This document shows positions 45,157 through 54,152 of a stretch of DNA of 64,000 nucleotides, piece after piece (position 1 is the stretch's first letter; each line of letters opens with the position of its first letter). This stretch comes from Nemorincola sp044225795 (GTDB taxonomy: Bacteria > Bacteroidota > Bacteroidia > Chitinophagales > Chitinophagaceae), in assembly GCA_044225795.1 (NCBI GenBank), contig JBGAIF010000008.1, forward strand, positions 62,001-126,000, in the 5' to 3' direction. A model generated the notes under the pieces. That model made no database searches, was not told the DNA's origin, and saw only the letters and a list, made by a program, of their open reading frames with translations. A program made the translations under genes and the position numbers.

Positions 45157-45615
45157 TTACTTCCAGTAGTCTTTCATGAGGTCTGCCACCCAGGGGGGCT
45201 GCTTTGTGTCAGCAGGAGCCTTGAACTCTTTAAACACAGGTTTTATGTCGAGCACAGGTGTGCCCTCAATAGCGTCGAGCCCACGAACGATGATCGTGCT
45301 GCCATTGTGAGCCAGCAACTCGGCAGTACACAGACCGATATGATTAGGCCGGTCTTTTTTACGCTGCGCATAGATTCCCATTTCCGGGTAGGCAGCATTT
45401 CCTCTTGGCCTGCCGTAGTAGGCGACATCCTTGTCGTCGGCTTTGTCGAAATAATAAATCACATCGACATGTGAGAACATTTCAATGTTGCTGAATGCAG
45501 CCTCGGGAATACCCGGCACCAGGGTTATCTCTGTGATGACACTACCCCAGAAGTCATCAGTAGCGGCTATGCGGGAATTGTGCACAGTAGCAACAGGCAG
45601 CAGTTTTATTTCCAT
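45157..45615 (-). CDS. TrmO/TsaA-like methyltransferase
   Basis: 152 residues. Family motifs: SHVDVIYYFDKAD, YAQRKKDRPNHIGLCTAELL and IEGTPVLDIKPVFKEF. TrmO uses SAM to methylate t6A37 of tRNA. Here RPNPIGLS is varied to RPNHIGLC. It is shorter than E. coli TrmO because the second domain is missing. Whether it methylates tRNA in this organism is inferred. Confidence 0.85.
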   Translation of the reverse strand: MEIKLLPVATVHNSRIAATDDFWGSVITEITLVPGIPEAAFSNIEMFSHVDVIYYFDKADDKDVAYYGRPRGNAAYPEMGIYAQRKKDRPNHIGLCTAELLAHNGSTIIVRGLDAIEGTPVLDIKPVFKEFKAPADTKQPPWVADLMKDYWK

Positions 45616-45719
45616 TGACGGATAATTTTTTCATGGTGGGTGACGCAACAATATCCAAGAGGCTTACCAAATCAGGTAAACTTCTCTGCAAATACTATAA
45701 AACAAATACAAGGGCCTGA

Positions 45720-45941
45720 CTACATCATAGACTGCATCTGCCACTCCATCAGTTCCACTTCCCCGAATATCCGTACTGTTGACGGCTGGTAAGCTACCTC
45801 ACTATAGTCAGCAAATACCTCATTGATATATATGTGTGTGAATTGAACGGGAGTACGTGTACTTCCGATAGCACTAAGATGGAGACCATCTGCCACCCTG
45901 ATCTCTGATGAACGATTATATTTTTTTCCTGATGATGACAT
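45720..45941 (-). CDS. Small conserved-looking protein of unknown function
   Basis: 73 residues; ATG start, no signal peptide, one likely beta sheet (FTHIYINEVFADYSEVAYQ). It lies alone between the TrmO-like gene and the engB terminator. I do not recognise it. Confidence 0.5.
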   Translation of the reverse strand: MSSSGKKYNRSSEIRVADGLHLSAIGSTRTPVQFTHIYINEVFADYSEVAYQPSTVRIFGEVELMEWQMQSMM

Positions 45942-46007
45942 GTTTAAAATGGGTTTACTTTAAGCAAAAGGTTCGATAGCAAAACTGCACTAATAATTTC
46001 AAAAAGC

Positions 46008-46032
46008 ATACCGTTAAATAACGGTATCTTTT
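46008..46032. terminator. engB terminator
   Basis: ATACCGTT with AACGGTAT and a 4-base loop, extended by AAAAAG/CTTTTT outside it. Confidence 0.65.
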
Positions 46033-46085
46033 TAAAGGCTGGTTAATAACAATTCAGTTACAACCTCAGAAAGCAACGTATATAG

Positions 46086-46706
46086 TTATTTATTATCCAC
46101 TACAGGCAGTTCAAAGTCTGTATTCAGCTCTTCTATATACCCGAGCATCTCCTTACGGCCCAGGCGTTTTTCGGCACTTGTAGTGAAAGCGCGGGGTATG
46201 AACTCCCATTCCAGCTTCATGGCATCTATAAAACGGCGTACATTCTTCGAAACCTCACGCTGAGAGCTTTTGTCGGCCTTGGTGAATACGAGGTTGAACG
46301 GAACACCCCACTCACCCAGTTTGCGCAGAAACTGCTGATCTATGGGCTGAGGCTCATGACGGCTATCTATAAGCACAAAGACCGTTACCAGGTTCAGGCG
46401 TTGCTTAAGGTAATTCTCTATCATTCTTTCCCAGGTGACCCTTGTGCTCTGAGCTACTTTGGCAAACCCATAGCCCGGAAGATCGACTATATAGAAGGCG
46501 TTATTGATAAGGAAATGGTTAATGAGCTGCGTTTTGCCGGGAGTTCCCGAGGTCTTTGCCAGCTTTGCCTGACCGGTCAGCATATTGATCAATGAGGACT
46601 TACCCACATTTGAACGGCCAATGAATGCATATTCCGGCTTATCCGGCTTGGGGCAGCCCTCCACTTTGGGGCTACTGACAATATATTTCGCTGATGTTAT
46701 TTCCAC
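46086..46706 (-). CDS. engB: Ribosome-assembly GTPase EngB (YsxC/YihA)
   Basis: 206 residues. G1 is AFIGRSNVGKSSLIN, followed by TPGKTQLINHF, G3 DLPGYGFAKV, G4 TKAD and G5 TSAE. It is an essential GTPase in large-subunit assembly. It is divergent from menG with about 56 bases between starts. Confidence 0.97.
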   Translation of the reverse strand: MEITSAKYIVSSPKVEGCPKPDKPEYAFIGRSNVGKSSLINMLTGQAKLAKTSGTPGKTQLINHFLINNAFYIVDLPGYGFAKVAQSTRVTWERMIENYLKQRLNLVTVFVLIDSRHEPQPIDQQFLRKLGEWGVPFNLVFTKADKSSQREVSKNVRRFIDAMKLEWEFIPRAFTTSAEKRLGRKEMLGYIEELNTDFELPVVDNK

Positions 46707-46749
46707 TTTTGGTCAATGTATTTAGCCTGTCCACTTCCGACTATCTGCT

Positions 46750-46757
46750 TACCTTTG
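46750..46757 (+). promoter_or_regulatory. -7 element TACCTTTG of menG
   Basis: Exact match, five bases before the ATG at 46763; this decides the start over an upstream one. Confidence 0.6.
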
Positions 46758-46762
46758 CGCCG

Positions 46763-47518
46763 ATGCGATCATATCCTGACACCAACCCCGCTGCAAACGT
46801 AGTTCCCGATACCGGCTCAAATTTAAGCAAGAAAGCTCAGGTTGCCGAGATGTTCAACAATATTGCGGGCCGTTATGATTTTCTCAACCACTTCCTGTCG
46901 ATGGGTATTGACAAGGGCTGGCGAAAAAAGGCTATTGCAGAGGTAGGGCAAATAAAACCACAAAAGATATTGGATGTAGCCACAGGCACGGGCGACATGG
47001 CCATATCTGCAGCCAGGAACATACAGCCAAAGCAAGTAACGGGTGTGGATATTGCCGACCAGATGCTGGCAGAGGGCCGTAAAAAGATAGATGCGGCAGG
47101 GCTTGGGAACATCATCACTTTACAGACAGGAGATAGTGAACATATGCCATTCGATACCGGCAGCTATGACGCTGTGATGTGCGCGTATGGTGTGAGGAAT
47201 TTTGAAGATCTTGAAAAGGGGCTTATTGAAATGAACCGGGTACTGCGGTACGGCGGCAAGCTTGTGATACTGGAATTCTCCCGGCCATCACGGTTCCCGG
47301 TAAAGCAGCTTTATAAGTTCTATTTCAGGTATATACTGCCCACCCTGGGTAAAATGCTCTCTAAACACAGTACTGCCTACTCCTACCTCAATGAGTCCGC
47401 AATGGCATTTCCGGATGGGAACAAATTTTGCGATATCCTTTCTCATTGCGGATTTAAGAATGCTACAGCGCGCCCCCTTACATTTGGCGTCACTACGCTA
47501 TATACTGCTTATAAGTAG
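46763..47518 (+). CDS. menG: Demethylmenaquinone methyltransferase
   Basis: 251 residues from the ATG at 46763. SAM motif I is ILDVATGTGDMA, followed by VTGVDIADQMLAEGRKKI, VMCAYGVRNFEDLEKGL and the UbiE tail LPTLGKMLSKHSTAYSYLNES. It methylates demethylmenaquinone to menaquinone, as expected in this phylum (UbiE family). The name ubiE is equally used. Confidence 0.95.
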   Translation: MRSYPDTNPAANVVPDTGSNLSKKAQVAEMFNNIAGRYDFLNHFLSMGIDKGWRKKAIAEVGQIKPQKILDVATGTGDMAISAARNIQPKQVTGVDIADQMLAEGRKKIDAAGLGNIITLQTGDSEHMPFDTGSYDAVMCAYGVRNFEDLEKGLIEMNRVLRYGGKLVILEFSRPSRFPVKQLYKFYFRYILPTLGKMLSKHSTAYSYLNESAMAFPDGNKFCDILSHCGFKNATARPLTFGVTTLYTAYK

Positions 47519-47524
47519 TTGCCT

Positions 47525-48637
47525 TTAGTGCATCCGGTACAGTTTCCCGGGAAGCGACCGGACTATACCCTGCATCTCCAATTGCAATAAAGTAGCCGCC
47601 AATAATGAACTCGGGAGCCCTGTATGATGAAAAAGTTCATCGGCATGTACGCTATCCCTGTCCCGGAGTACGTCAACTACCTTTTGTTCATCGGGTGAGA
47701 AATTGATGAATAGCTGCTGTTGTACGGGTTTCTTCTTCCCCTCCTTATTCCACCCCATCAACTCCAGCAGATCTTCTGCAGAAGTTATCATGCCTGCCAT
47801 ATTTGTTCTTATGAGTTCGTTGCACCCCGCGCTTCGCGTATCATTCACCCTGCCGGGAAAAGCCACCACCTCCCTGTTATAGCTATTGGCGATCTGTGCC
47901 GTTATGAGCGCGCCGCCAGCTACATGGCTCTCTATAACTACCGTGACATCGCACAGTCCCGCCACAATGCGGTTGCGCATGGGAAAATTGCCTTTATCGG
48001 GCCTGGTGCCGGAAGGAAATTCAGTGAGCAGTCCGCCATGCTCCGTCATACGGGCGGCCAGCTCTTTATTACTGTAGGGGTATATCTTGTCTAAACCATT
48101 ACCTAAGACGCCAACAGTAGGCACTCCGGCCTCTACACAACGCCTGTGCGCAATAGCATCAATTCCCAGAGCCAATCCGCTATACACCAGGATGCCCTCG
48201 GCTTGCTTTAGCCCATCTACGAGGTCTTCAGTCAGTTTCGCTCCATAGTCAGTGTTCCTTCGCGTACCTACAATGGCCACGGTCTTTTTTGCATCGAGGC
48301 ATGCATTGCCTTTGTAAAACAAAAGTAATGGTGCATCGGCACAGCGATTCAGCCTTTCGGGAAAATTGTTGCCGTTATATATAGCCTGAATATTCTTCTT
48401 CTGAATGAAGTTCAGTTCGTGCTCTGCATACCGGAACACTTCGTCATTCCGAAAACCTTTTGCTTTAACCTCCGTAATACCATCTATGGTCTTCAGCTCT
48501 TTTAACGGAACTTTAAATACCATCTCCGCGCTGCCAAACCGCTCCAGTAAAGCCCTTCCTACCTTTGGCCCGACACCAGATACTGCGGTCAGCGCCAGTT
48601 GATAAAATAATTCGCTATGCTCATCTTTTGGTCCCAT
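47525..48637 (-). CDS. dprA: DNA processing protein DprA
   Basis: 370 residues from the ATG at 48637; an earlier start (48778) would add a hydrophobic, non-homologous leader antisense to the next gene. A SAM-like N-domain (LTAVSGVGPKVGRALLERFG) is followed by the Rossmann-like core (AIVGTRRNTDYGAKLTEDLV, YSGLALGIDAIAHR, GNGLDKIYPYSN) and a winged C-terminal domain. It loads RecA on incoming single-stranded DNA in transformation. Confidence 0.95.
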   Translation of the reverse strand: MGPKDEHSELFYQLALTAVSGVGPKVGRALLERFGSAEMVFKVPLKELKTIDGITEVKAKGFRNDEVFRYAEHELNFIQKKNIQAIYNGNNFPERLNRCADAPLLLFYKGNACLDAKKTVAIVGTRRNTDYGAKLTEDLVDGLKQAEGILVYSGLALGIDAIAHRRCVEAGVPTVGVLGNGLDKIYPYSNKELAARMTEHGGLLTEFPSGTRPDKGNFPMRNRIVAGLCDVTVVIESHVAGGALITAQIANSYNREVVAFPGRVNDTRSAGCNELIRTNMAGMITSAEDLLELMGWNKEGKKKPVQQQLFINFSPDEQKVVDVLRDRDSVHADELFHHTGLPSSLLAATLLQLEMQGIVRSLPGKLYRMH

Positions 48638-48691
48638 ATTTGCTCTGCATGTATTATACCCATTATCTTTGAACACGTAAACATATAAAAA

Positions 48692-49174
48692 ATGAAGAAA
48701 TCTGCACTGATAGTTATAGCTATATTGGTAGCATTCGGGGCTTTTGCCAAACAAAAGAAAAAGAAGAAAAAAAAACAAACCAGTAATATAGAATCTGTGG
48801 AGATGTACCGTACCGGCTGTTTCGGCAGGTGCCCTACATATATCATATCTATTAATAAAGATGGTATAGCCCGTTATACTGCTGTACGTTTTTGCGAGGA
48901 TACCGGAGTTTTTGAAAAGAACATAGGCGTAGCAAAGGCCACTGAGCTTTTTGACATGGTAAACCTATACAAAGTAGATACGTGTCCGGATGTGTATGAA
49001 AACCGGATACCCGATCTTCCCACCATAAATTTAACGGTAAACTACACCGGAAAAATAAAGAAGATAGGCGGCATCACGTATGGCCCGCAATATTTCGGAG
49101 GTATCTCCAGGTTCATGGAGGAGAATGGTAAGAAAACAGATAATACCGGGTGGAAGAAAGTAGCTTCCAGGTAA
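48692..49174 (+). CDS. Exported DUF6438 protein with poly-Lys stretch
   Basis: 160 residues. A signal peptide (ALIVIAILVAFGAFA) is followed by a run of eight Lys among nine residues, then a DUF6438-like domain (EMYRTGCFGRCPTYIISINK) with cysteines. The Lys run is encoded by a stretch holding nine A in a row (48767-48775), a possible slippage site. Function unknown. A strong terminator follows. Confidence 0.75.
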   Translation: MKKSALIVIAILVAFGAFAKQKKKKKKKQTSNIESVEMYRTGCFGRCPTYIISINKDGIARYTAVRFCEDTGVFEKNIGVAKATELFDMVNLYKVDTCPDVYENRIPDLPTINLTVNYTGKIKKIGGITYGPQYFGGISRFMEENGKKTDNTGWKKVASR

Positions 49175-49178
49175 AATA

Positions 49179-49201
49179 AAAGCCCCGGTATCCGGGGCTT
49201 T
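49179..49201. terminator. Terminator between the DUF6438 gene and the ferredoxin gene
   Basis: A 10-bp GC-rich stem AAAGCCCCGG with CCGGGGCTTT and a 3-base loop. It serves both convergent genes. Confidence 0.85.
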
Positions 49202-49205
49202 CTTA

Positions 49206-49553
49206 TTAAAGGTGAAGCTTTTCTTTCTTAGCCAATAGTTCATCTATTGTCTCCCTGTACATTTCATCAGGGATGCAGCAATCAACCGGGCAAACGGCAG
49301 CACATTGTGGCTCCTCGTGGAAACCCTGGCACTCCGTGCATTTATTGGGCGTAATGTAGTAGGTATCTACCGCAACAGGTGCGTGCTTGGTTGCCGCATC
49401 AGTCGAAGAGCCGTCCATGAGCGTGAACGCACCCTTTACAGATGTACCATCGGTAATAGCCCACTCCACACCACCTTCGTAGATCGCGTTATTGGGACAT
49501 TCAGGTTCGCAAGCGCCACAGTTTATACATTCATCAGTGATCTTAATTGCCAT
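49206..49553 (-). CDS. 2x[4Fe-4S] ferredoxin
   Basis: 115 residues. The first cluster motif is CINCGACEPECP; the second is CTECQGFHEEPQCAAVCP, with an eight-residue insert, as in ferredoxins of the fdxA/FdxN kind. It is a soluble electron carrier. A -7 element on the minus strand (TACCTTTG, 49583-49590) lies 29 bases upstream. It is divergent from the acyl-CoA reductase-like gene, a pairing often seen in Bacteroidota. Confidence 0.93.
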   Translation of the reverse strand: MAIKITDECINCGACEPECPNNAIYEGGVEWAITDGTSVKGAFTLMDGSSTDAATKHAPVAVDTYYITPNKCTECQGFHEEPQCAAVCPVDCCIPDEMYRETIDELLAKKEKLHL

Positions 49554-49582
49554 ATTGTCTGATTATTTTGTTCGAATGGGCA

Positions 49583-49590
49583 CAAAGGTA
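49583..49590 (-). promoter_or_regulatory. -7 element TACCTTTG of the ferredoxin gene
   Basis: Exact minus-strand match, 29 bases before the ATG. Confidence 0.6.
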
Positions 49591-49686
49591 CGATTTAGTG
49601 CACAATCAAACCTCTATTTGATGGAAATTTAAACATGTGCATACAAAGGACATTAATATGAATAATCAAGTAACCCCGGGCTATTG

Positions 49687-49694
49687 TACCTTTG
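49687..49694 (+). promoter_or_regulatory. -7 element TACCTTTG of the LuxC-like gene
   Basis: Exact match, 17 bases before the ATG at 49712; it lies downstream of the earlier in-frame ATG at 49637 and so rules that start out. Confidence 0.6.
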
Positions 49695-49711
49695 CGCTTC
49701 GAAATGGTAAT

Positions 49712-50713
49712 ATGTCGCATAAATTATCTACAGACCGGAGGATAGAACTGCTCAGCCGCCTCGGGGCATATATGAATAGTGAAGACGAGGCATGGATTGC
49801 CGCTAAGGAACATGCAGTGCAGGCAAATGCCTGGTTCACCGCCGAACATGTGACGCTGGCTGTAGCCAACATAACAGAACAATTTCTGCAAAAAGATAAT
49901 CTGGCGCAATGGATAAACCATTACCAGTTGCCGGATACCTATAAAACTGTGGGCATTGTGATGGCCGGCAACATACCCCTGGTAGGCTTTCACGATCTTG
50001 TATGCGGATTCATGAGCGGCCACAAACTAATGATCAAACTATCGTCGAAAGATGATGTGTTAATGAGGCACCTCATCGGCAAGCTTACCGGATGGGAACC
50101 GGAGACTGCCGACCAGGTGCAAATAGCAGAGCGGCTGAATAACTGCGATGCCTATATTGCTACCGGCAGCAACAATACCTCCAGGTACTTTGAGGAATAC
50201 TTTGGCAAATACCCGCATATCATCAGGAAGAACCGCACCTCAGTGGCCGTGCTGGACGGCGACGAGACCGATGAAGAACTGGGCCTGTTGGCAGATGATA
50301 TTTACCACTACTATGGACTTGGATGCAGGAATGTGTCGCAAATATGTGTGCCGGCAAATTATGATTTTGCACGGCTGCTGAATGTGTTCAACAAGCATAA
50401 CAGATATGCCGACCTGAATAAGTATAAGCACAACTACGACTACCACCTGGCGATATACCTGCTCAATAAAGTACCTTATATGAGCAATGAATCGCTGCTG
50501 ATGGTGGAAAATGCTACGCCGTTCTCTGCCGTCAGCGTACTTCATTACAGATACTACGACAACAAAGAGAAACTGGTGAAGGAACTGGAAGGCAATGACG
50601 ATATACAAGCCATAATAGGAAGAGGACATATCCCTTTCGGAGATTCACAGAAACCGGGCTTGGGTGAATATGCCGACGGCATAGACACTATGGCCTTTTT
50701 GTGTGGTTTGTGA
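49712..50713 (+). CDS. LuxC-like acyl-CoA/fatty-acid reductase
   Basis: 333 residues from the ATG at 49712, chosen by the promoter position. It is an aldehyde-dehydrogenase-like fold: VGIVMAGNIPLVGFHDLVCGF (nucleotide loop), AYIATGSNNTSRYFEEYF, RTSVAVLDGDE and the active Cys in YYGLGCRNVSQI. LuxC-type enzymes reduce activated acyl groups to aldehydes with NADPH. The role here is unknown. nadE follows 23 bases later. Confidence 0.85.
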   Translation: MSHKLSTDRRIELLSRLGAYMNSEDEAWIAAKEHAVQANAWFTAEHVTLAVANITEQFLQKDNLAQWINHYQLPDTYKTVGIVMAGNIPLVGFHDLVCGFMSGHKLMIKLSSKDDVLMRHLIGKLTGWEPETADQVQIAERLNNCDAYIATGSNNTSRYFEEYFGKYPHIIRKNRTSVAVLDGDETDEELGLLADDIYHYYGLGCRNVSQICVPANYDFARLLNVFNKHNRYADLNKYKHNYDYHLAIYLLNKVPYMSNESLLMVENATPFSAVSVLHYRYYDNKEKLVKELEGNDDIQAIIGRGHIPFGDSQKPGLGEYADGIDTMAFLCGL

Positions 50714-50736
50714 GTTGTATATTTGACAGAACAGAT

Positions 50737-52413
50737 ATGAAGATATTTCTCGCGCAGCAGAACTACCATATTGGCAACTTCGAGGCTAATACCAATAAGA
50801 TACTAAGCGCTATCGACGCCGCTAAGAAAGAAGGCGGCGACCTGGTGGTATTCTCCGAACTGGCCATATGCGGTTACCCACCCAGGGATTTCCTGGAGTT
50901 CGATGATTTTGTAGAGCAGGCGCTATCTTCATTGGATAAGATAAAAGAAGCTGCCGATACCATTGGTGTGCTTGTAGGCTGCCCCTCACGAAACCCCAAA
51001 CCGGAAGGGAAGAATTTGTATAACAGCGCCTACCTGCTATATGAAAAGAAGATACAGGGAATAGTACACAAGACCCTGCTGCCTACTTACGACATATTTG
51101 ACGAGTACCGCTATTTTGAGCCCGGTCACGAGTGGCAGGTACTTGGCTTTAAAGGGAAAAAACTGGCAGTGACCATATGTGAAGATATCTGGAACCTTGG
51201 TGACGATCCGCTATACCGGGGATGCCCGATGGATGAACTGATGAAGCAGTCACCGGATATCATGATCAACCTGAGCGCGTCTCCGTTTGATTATGTACAT
51301 GAGGATGGCCGTAAAGGCATCATCAAACAGAATGTGCTGAAATATGGCCTGCCTATGATCTACTGCAACACGGTAGGTTCTCAAACAGAGATCGTATTTG
51401 ACGGCGGATCAATAGTGATGGATGCACAAGGTCAGCTCATCAGTGAACTACCCTACTTCACCGAAGCCATGCAGCCGGTAACATGGAATGAATCCGGCGT
51501 GTTTGATGATATAAATCCGGTGAGCCGTGAGTTCTCGTCTGAACTGATACCCTTACAACTGGAACCGGAAAAGAACATTGACAAGATACACGAGGCCCTG
51601 ATACTTGGCATACGCGACTACTTCAGCAAAATGGGTTTCAGGAAAGCCATTGTAGCATCTTCGGGTGGTATTGACAGCGCTGTGGTACTGACGCTGGCGT
51701 GTGAGGCATTGGGACCGGAAAATGTAAGCGCATTGCTGATGCCTTCACAATTCTCCACTTCACACTCAGTAAGTGATGCCGAACAATTGTCAAAGAACCT
51801 GAATAATCATTACGACATTATAGCCATAAAAGACATATTCGGATCATTTGAGCAGGCGCTGGAACCGGTATTCAAAGGACTGCCATTCAACATTGCCGAG
51901 GAGAACCTGCAATCGCGTATAAGGGGCGCATTGGTGATGGCCATGTCCAATAAATTCGGGACCATATTGCTGAACACTTCTAATAAGAGTGAACTTTCGA
52001 CCGGGTATGGCACCTTATACGGAGATATGGCAGGAGGCCTGGGGGTATTAGGTGACCTGTATAAAGTGCAGGTATATGCACTGGCACGCTACCTGAACAG
52101 GCACAAGGAGATAATACCCGTAAATATCATAGAAAAAGCTCCGAGCGCAGAACTGCGCCATGACCAGAAAGACAGTGACAGTCTGCCCGAATATGATGTA
52201 CTGGACCCTATTCTTTATCAATACATTGAACGCAGACAGGGGCCTAAGGAGATCATAGCCCTCGGCAATGATCCCGCACTTGTGGCGCGCATATTGAAGA
52301 TGGTGAACACCAACGAATACAAACGAAACCAGTTCTGCCCCATCATACGTGTATCGCCAAAGGCTTTCGGCATAGGACGAAGAGTGCCCATTGTCGGAAA
52401 GTATCTGTCATAG
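50737..52413 (+). CDS. nadE: Glutamine-dependent NAD+ synthetase
   Basis: 558 residues from the ATG at 50737. The N-terminal glutaminase of the nitrilase fold has Glu in FSELAICGYPPRDF, Lys in HKTLLPTYDIFDEYRYF and Cys in VTICEDIWN. The C-terminal synthetase has the PP-loop ASSGGIDSAVV and NTSNKSELSTGYGTLYGDMAG. It converts NaAD to NAD with ATP and glutamine. Probably cotranscribed with the LuxC-like gene. Confidence 0.97.
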   Translation: MKIFLAQQNYHIGNFEANTNKILSAIDAAKKEGGDLVVFSELAICGYPPRDFLEFDDFVEQALSSLDKIKEAADTIGVLVGCPSRNPKPEGKNLYNSAYLLYEKKIQGIVHKTLLPTYDIFDEYRYFEPGHEWQVLGFKGKKLAVTICEDIWNLGDDPLYRGCPMDELMKQSPDIMINLSASPFDYVHEDGRKGIIKQNVLKYGLPMIYCNTVGSQTEIVFDGGSIVMDAQGQLISELPYFTEAMQPVTWNESGVFDDINPVSREFSSELIPLQLEPEKNIDKIHEALILGIRDYFSKMGFRKAIVASSGGIDSAVVLTLACEALGPENVSALLMPSQFSTSHSVSDAEQLSKNLNNHYDIIAIKDIFGSFEQALEPVFKGLPFNIAEENLQSRIRGALVMAMSNKFGTILLNTSNKSELSTGYGTLYGDMAGGLGVLGDLYKVQVYALARYLNRHKEIIPVNIIEKAPSAELRHDQKDSDSLPEYDVLDPILYQYIERRQGPKEIIALGNDPALVARILKMVNTNEYKRNQFCPIIRVSPKAFGIGRRVPIVGKYLS

Positions 52414-52449
52414 AAAGTTCACGTATCTTTATGATCAAATACGCCTTCC

Positions 52450-52803
52450 ATGATAAAAGGAGTTCACACGATGTTTTACAGCTCACGGCCGGATGAGCTG
52501 CGCATTTTTCTTCGCGACGTACTCGGATTTACGGCAAACGATATAGGTGGCGGATGGCTCATTTTCGACTTGCCGGAGGCCGATATGGGCGTACACCCGG
52601 CCAGCGCCTCACAGGGAGCGCCTACGGGCACTCACGACATATCATTCTACTGCGATGATATTGAGAAAACGGTACAGGAACTGAGAGACAAGGGTGTTAA
52701 GTTCAAAGGCAAGATCGAGGATCACGGGTATGGCTTCGTCACACACTTCAAAGTACCCGGGAACTTTTATGTACAGCTATATCAGCCGAAATACAACAGA
52801 TAA
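52450..52803 (+). CDS. VOC-fold protein
   Basis: 117 residues: MIKGVHTMFYSSRPDELRIF, GWLIFDLPEADMGVHPA, HDISFYCDDIEKTVQEL and the closing NFYVQLYQP. It is a single glyoxalase/extradiol-type module of unknown substrate. It lies downstream of nadE. Confidence 0.85.
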   Translation: MIKGVHTMFYSSRPDELRIFLRDVLGFTANDIGGGWLIFDLPEADMGVHPASASQGAPTGTHDISFYCDDIEKTVQELRDKGVKFKGKIEDHGYGFVTHFKVPGNFYVQLYQPKYNR

Positions 52804-52811
52804 TGACCGCA

Positions 52812-53459
52812 TTATTTTCTTATTGTCTTCAGTTTCGTCCTGATATCTGACATGGCCCTGATGTACTTCTCATCATCACTCTTATTTATCCTTTCCATTA
52901 GGGCATCTATATCATAATATTCATTCCCCTCTTCTTTGAAGAAGACCAGATCATCTGCCGATACTTTATCTATGCGCGTTTTAAGGTCGTCCAGCGCGTT
53001 ACAGAAATTACCATAATCCTCCCCGATAAAATAACAGGTCAACGCGTTTACGGTCTCACCAAATGCCTCCCTGAACTTCCCTTTTTCAAAATACATGTCT
53101 GACTGAATATGGTAGGTAACACCCTCCGACGCGTGTTGTATCTTAACAAGCTTGTCGTTCAATGTTGCATCCACATCCACAAATTTCTCATCAACAATAG
53201 ACTGTAATTCCTTCTTCAGTGCATCCTTCAGGAGATCCTGTTCTTTTTCATTCCGTTTGGCCTGTATGTAGTTTATTACCACCGGAATGACGATGGTCAC
53301 CAACCCGAGCAACGCGGCCAGCTTAGACCATGCGCTGCTATAAAAACTGTCGATCTTGCCGACATAATCTGCAAAACCGAACTGGTTCTTTTGAGACGCC
53401 ATCACCGAGTCTATGACCACTTTGCGGAACGAATCGATATTAATATCAAGGAGTATCAT
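52812..53459 (-). CDS. Membrane-anchored coiled-coil/TPR-like protein
   Basis: 215 residues. One membrane helix near residue 45-65 (LAALLGLVTIVIPVVINYI), then a charged coiled coil and a helical region that may be TPR-like (YFEKGKFREAFGETVNAL). No family is recognised. It is divergent from the flavin-oxidase-like gene; about 140 bases lie between the starts. Confidence 0.65.
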   Translation of the reverse strand: MILLDINIDSFRKVVIDSVMASQKNQFGFADYVGKIDSFYSSAWSKLAALLGLVTIVIPVVINYIQAKRNEKEQDLLKDALKKELQSIVDEKFVDVDATLNDKLVKIQHASEGVTYHIQSDMYFEKGKFREAFGETVNALTCYFIGEDYGNFCNALDDLKTRIDKVSADDLVFFKEEGNEYYDIDALMERINKSDDEKYIRAMSDIRTKLKTIRK

Positions 53460-53587
53460 TTGTTTACAGTTTTCCGTACTAAACTAATGCACAAGCCCCA
53501 TATTTTTAAGCCCCATAGAAAATTTACCTTTCAGATAGCCATCGGCTTCATTCCGTTGCGCTTCATATTTCCACGAAACTTTCTTAT

Positions 53588-53595
53588 TATCTTTG
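53588..53595 (+). promoter_or_regulatory. -7 element TATCTTTG of the PNPOx-like gene
   Basis: Exact match, five bases before the ATG at 53601; it decides that start over longer in-frame options. Confidence 0.6.
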
Positions 53596-53600
53596 ACCCG

Positions 53601-54149
53601 ATGGCAAAGTTTCACGACAGCATCCAGGATCATCACAAAGAATTCATCGAAAGACAAAAGATGTTCTTTGTAGCTACAGCGCCTGCTTCGGTTCAAGGCC
53701 ATATCAACCTTTCGCCAAAAGGCGACGACAGCTTCCGGGTAATATCCCCTACCCGGGTGGCTTACATGGACCTTATCGGCAGCGGCAATGAGACTTCGGC
53801 GCACCTCGCAGAGAACGGGCGTATCACTTTTATGTTTTGCGCTTACGATGGCCCTCCTAATATACTACGCCTTTACGGGCACGGATATACAGTATTGCCG
53901 GAAGACACCGAATGGGCTGACCTTGCTCCATTGTTCAAACTAAAGCTGGGAACAAGGCAGATAATCGTTGCCGATATTGATAAAGTGCAGACATCTTGCG
54001 GCTATAGTGTCCCGTTATATGATTATACAGGCGAACGCGACCATGCCGATAAATGGGCATTGAAAAAAGGGGCCGAAGGACTGGAACAATATAAGCAGGA
54101 AAAGAACAGGTACAGCATTGACGGCCTGCCCACCGCGCTGAACAAGTAG
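53601..54149 (+). CDS. Pyridoxamine 5'-phosphate oxidase-like flavin protein
   Basis: 182 residues. The split-barrel fold is suggested by MFFVATAPASVQGHINLSPK, RVAYMDLIGSGNETSAHLAE and RITFMFCAYDGPPNILRLYG. Relatives bind FMN or F420 and reduce or oxidise small molecules. The substrate is unknown. The upstream extension of the same frame is excluded by the promoter position. Confidence 0.88.
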   Translation: MAKFHDSIQDHHKEFIERQKMFFVATAPASVQGHINLSPKGDDSFRVISPTRVAYMDLIGSGNETSAHLAENGRITFMFCAYDGPPNILRLYGHGYTVLPEDTEWADLAPLFKLKLGTRQIIVADIDKVQTSCGYSVPLYDYTGERDHADKWALKKGAEGLEQYKQEKNRYSIDGLPTALNK

Positions 54150-54152
54150 TGA

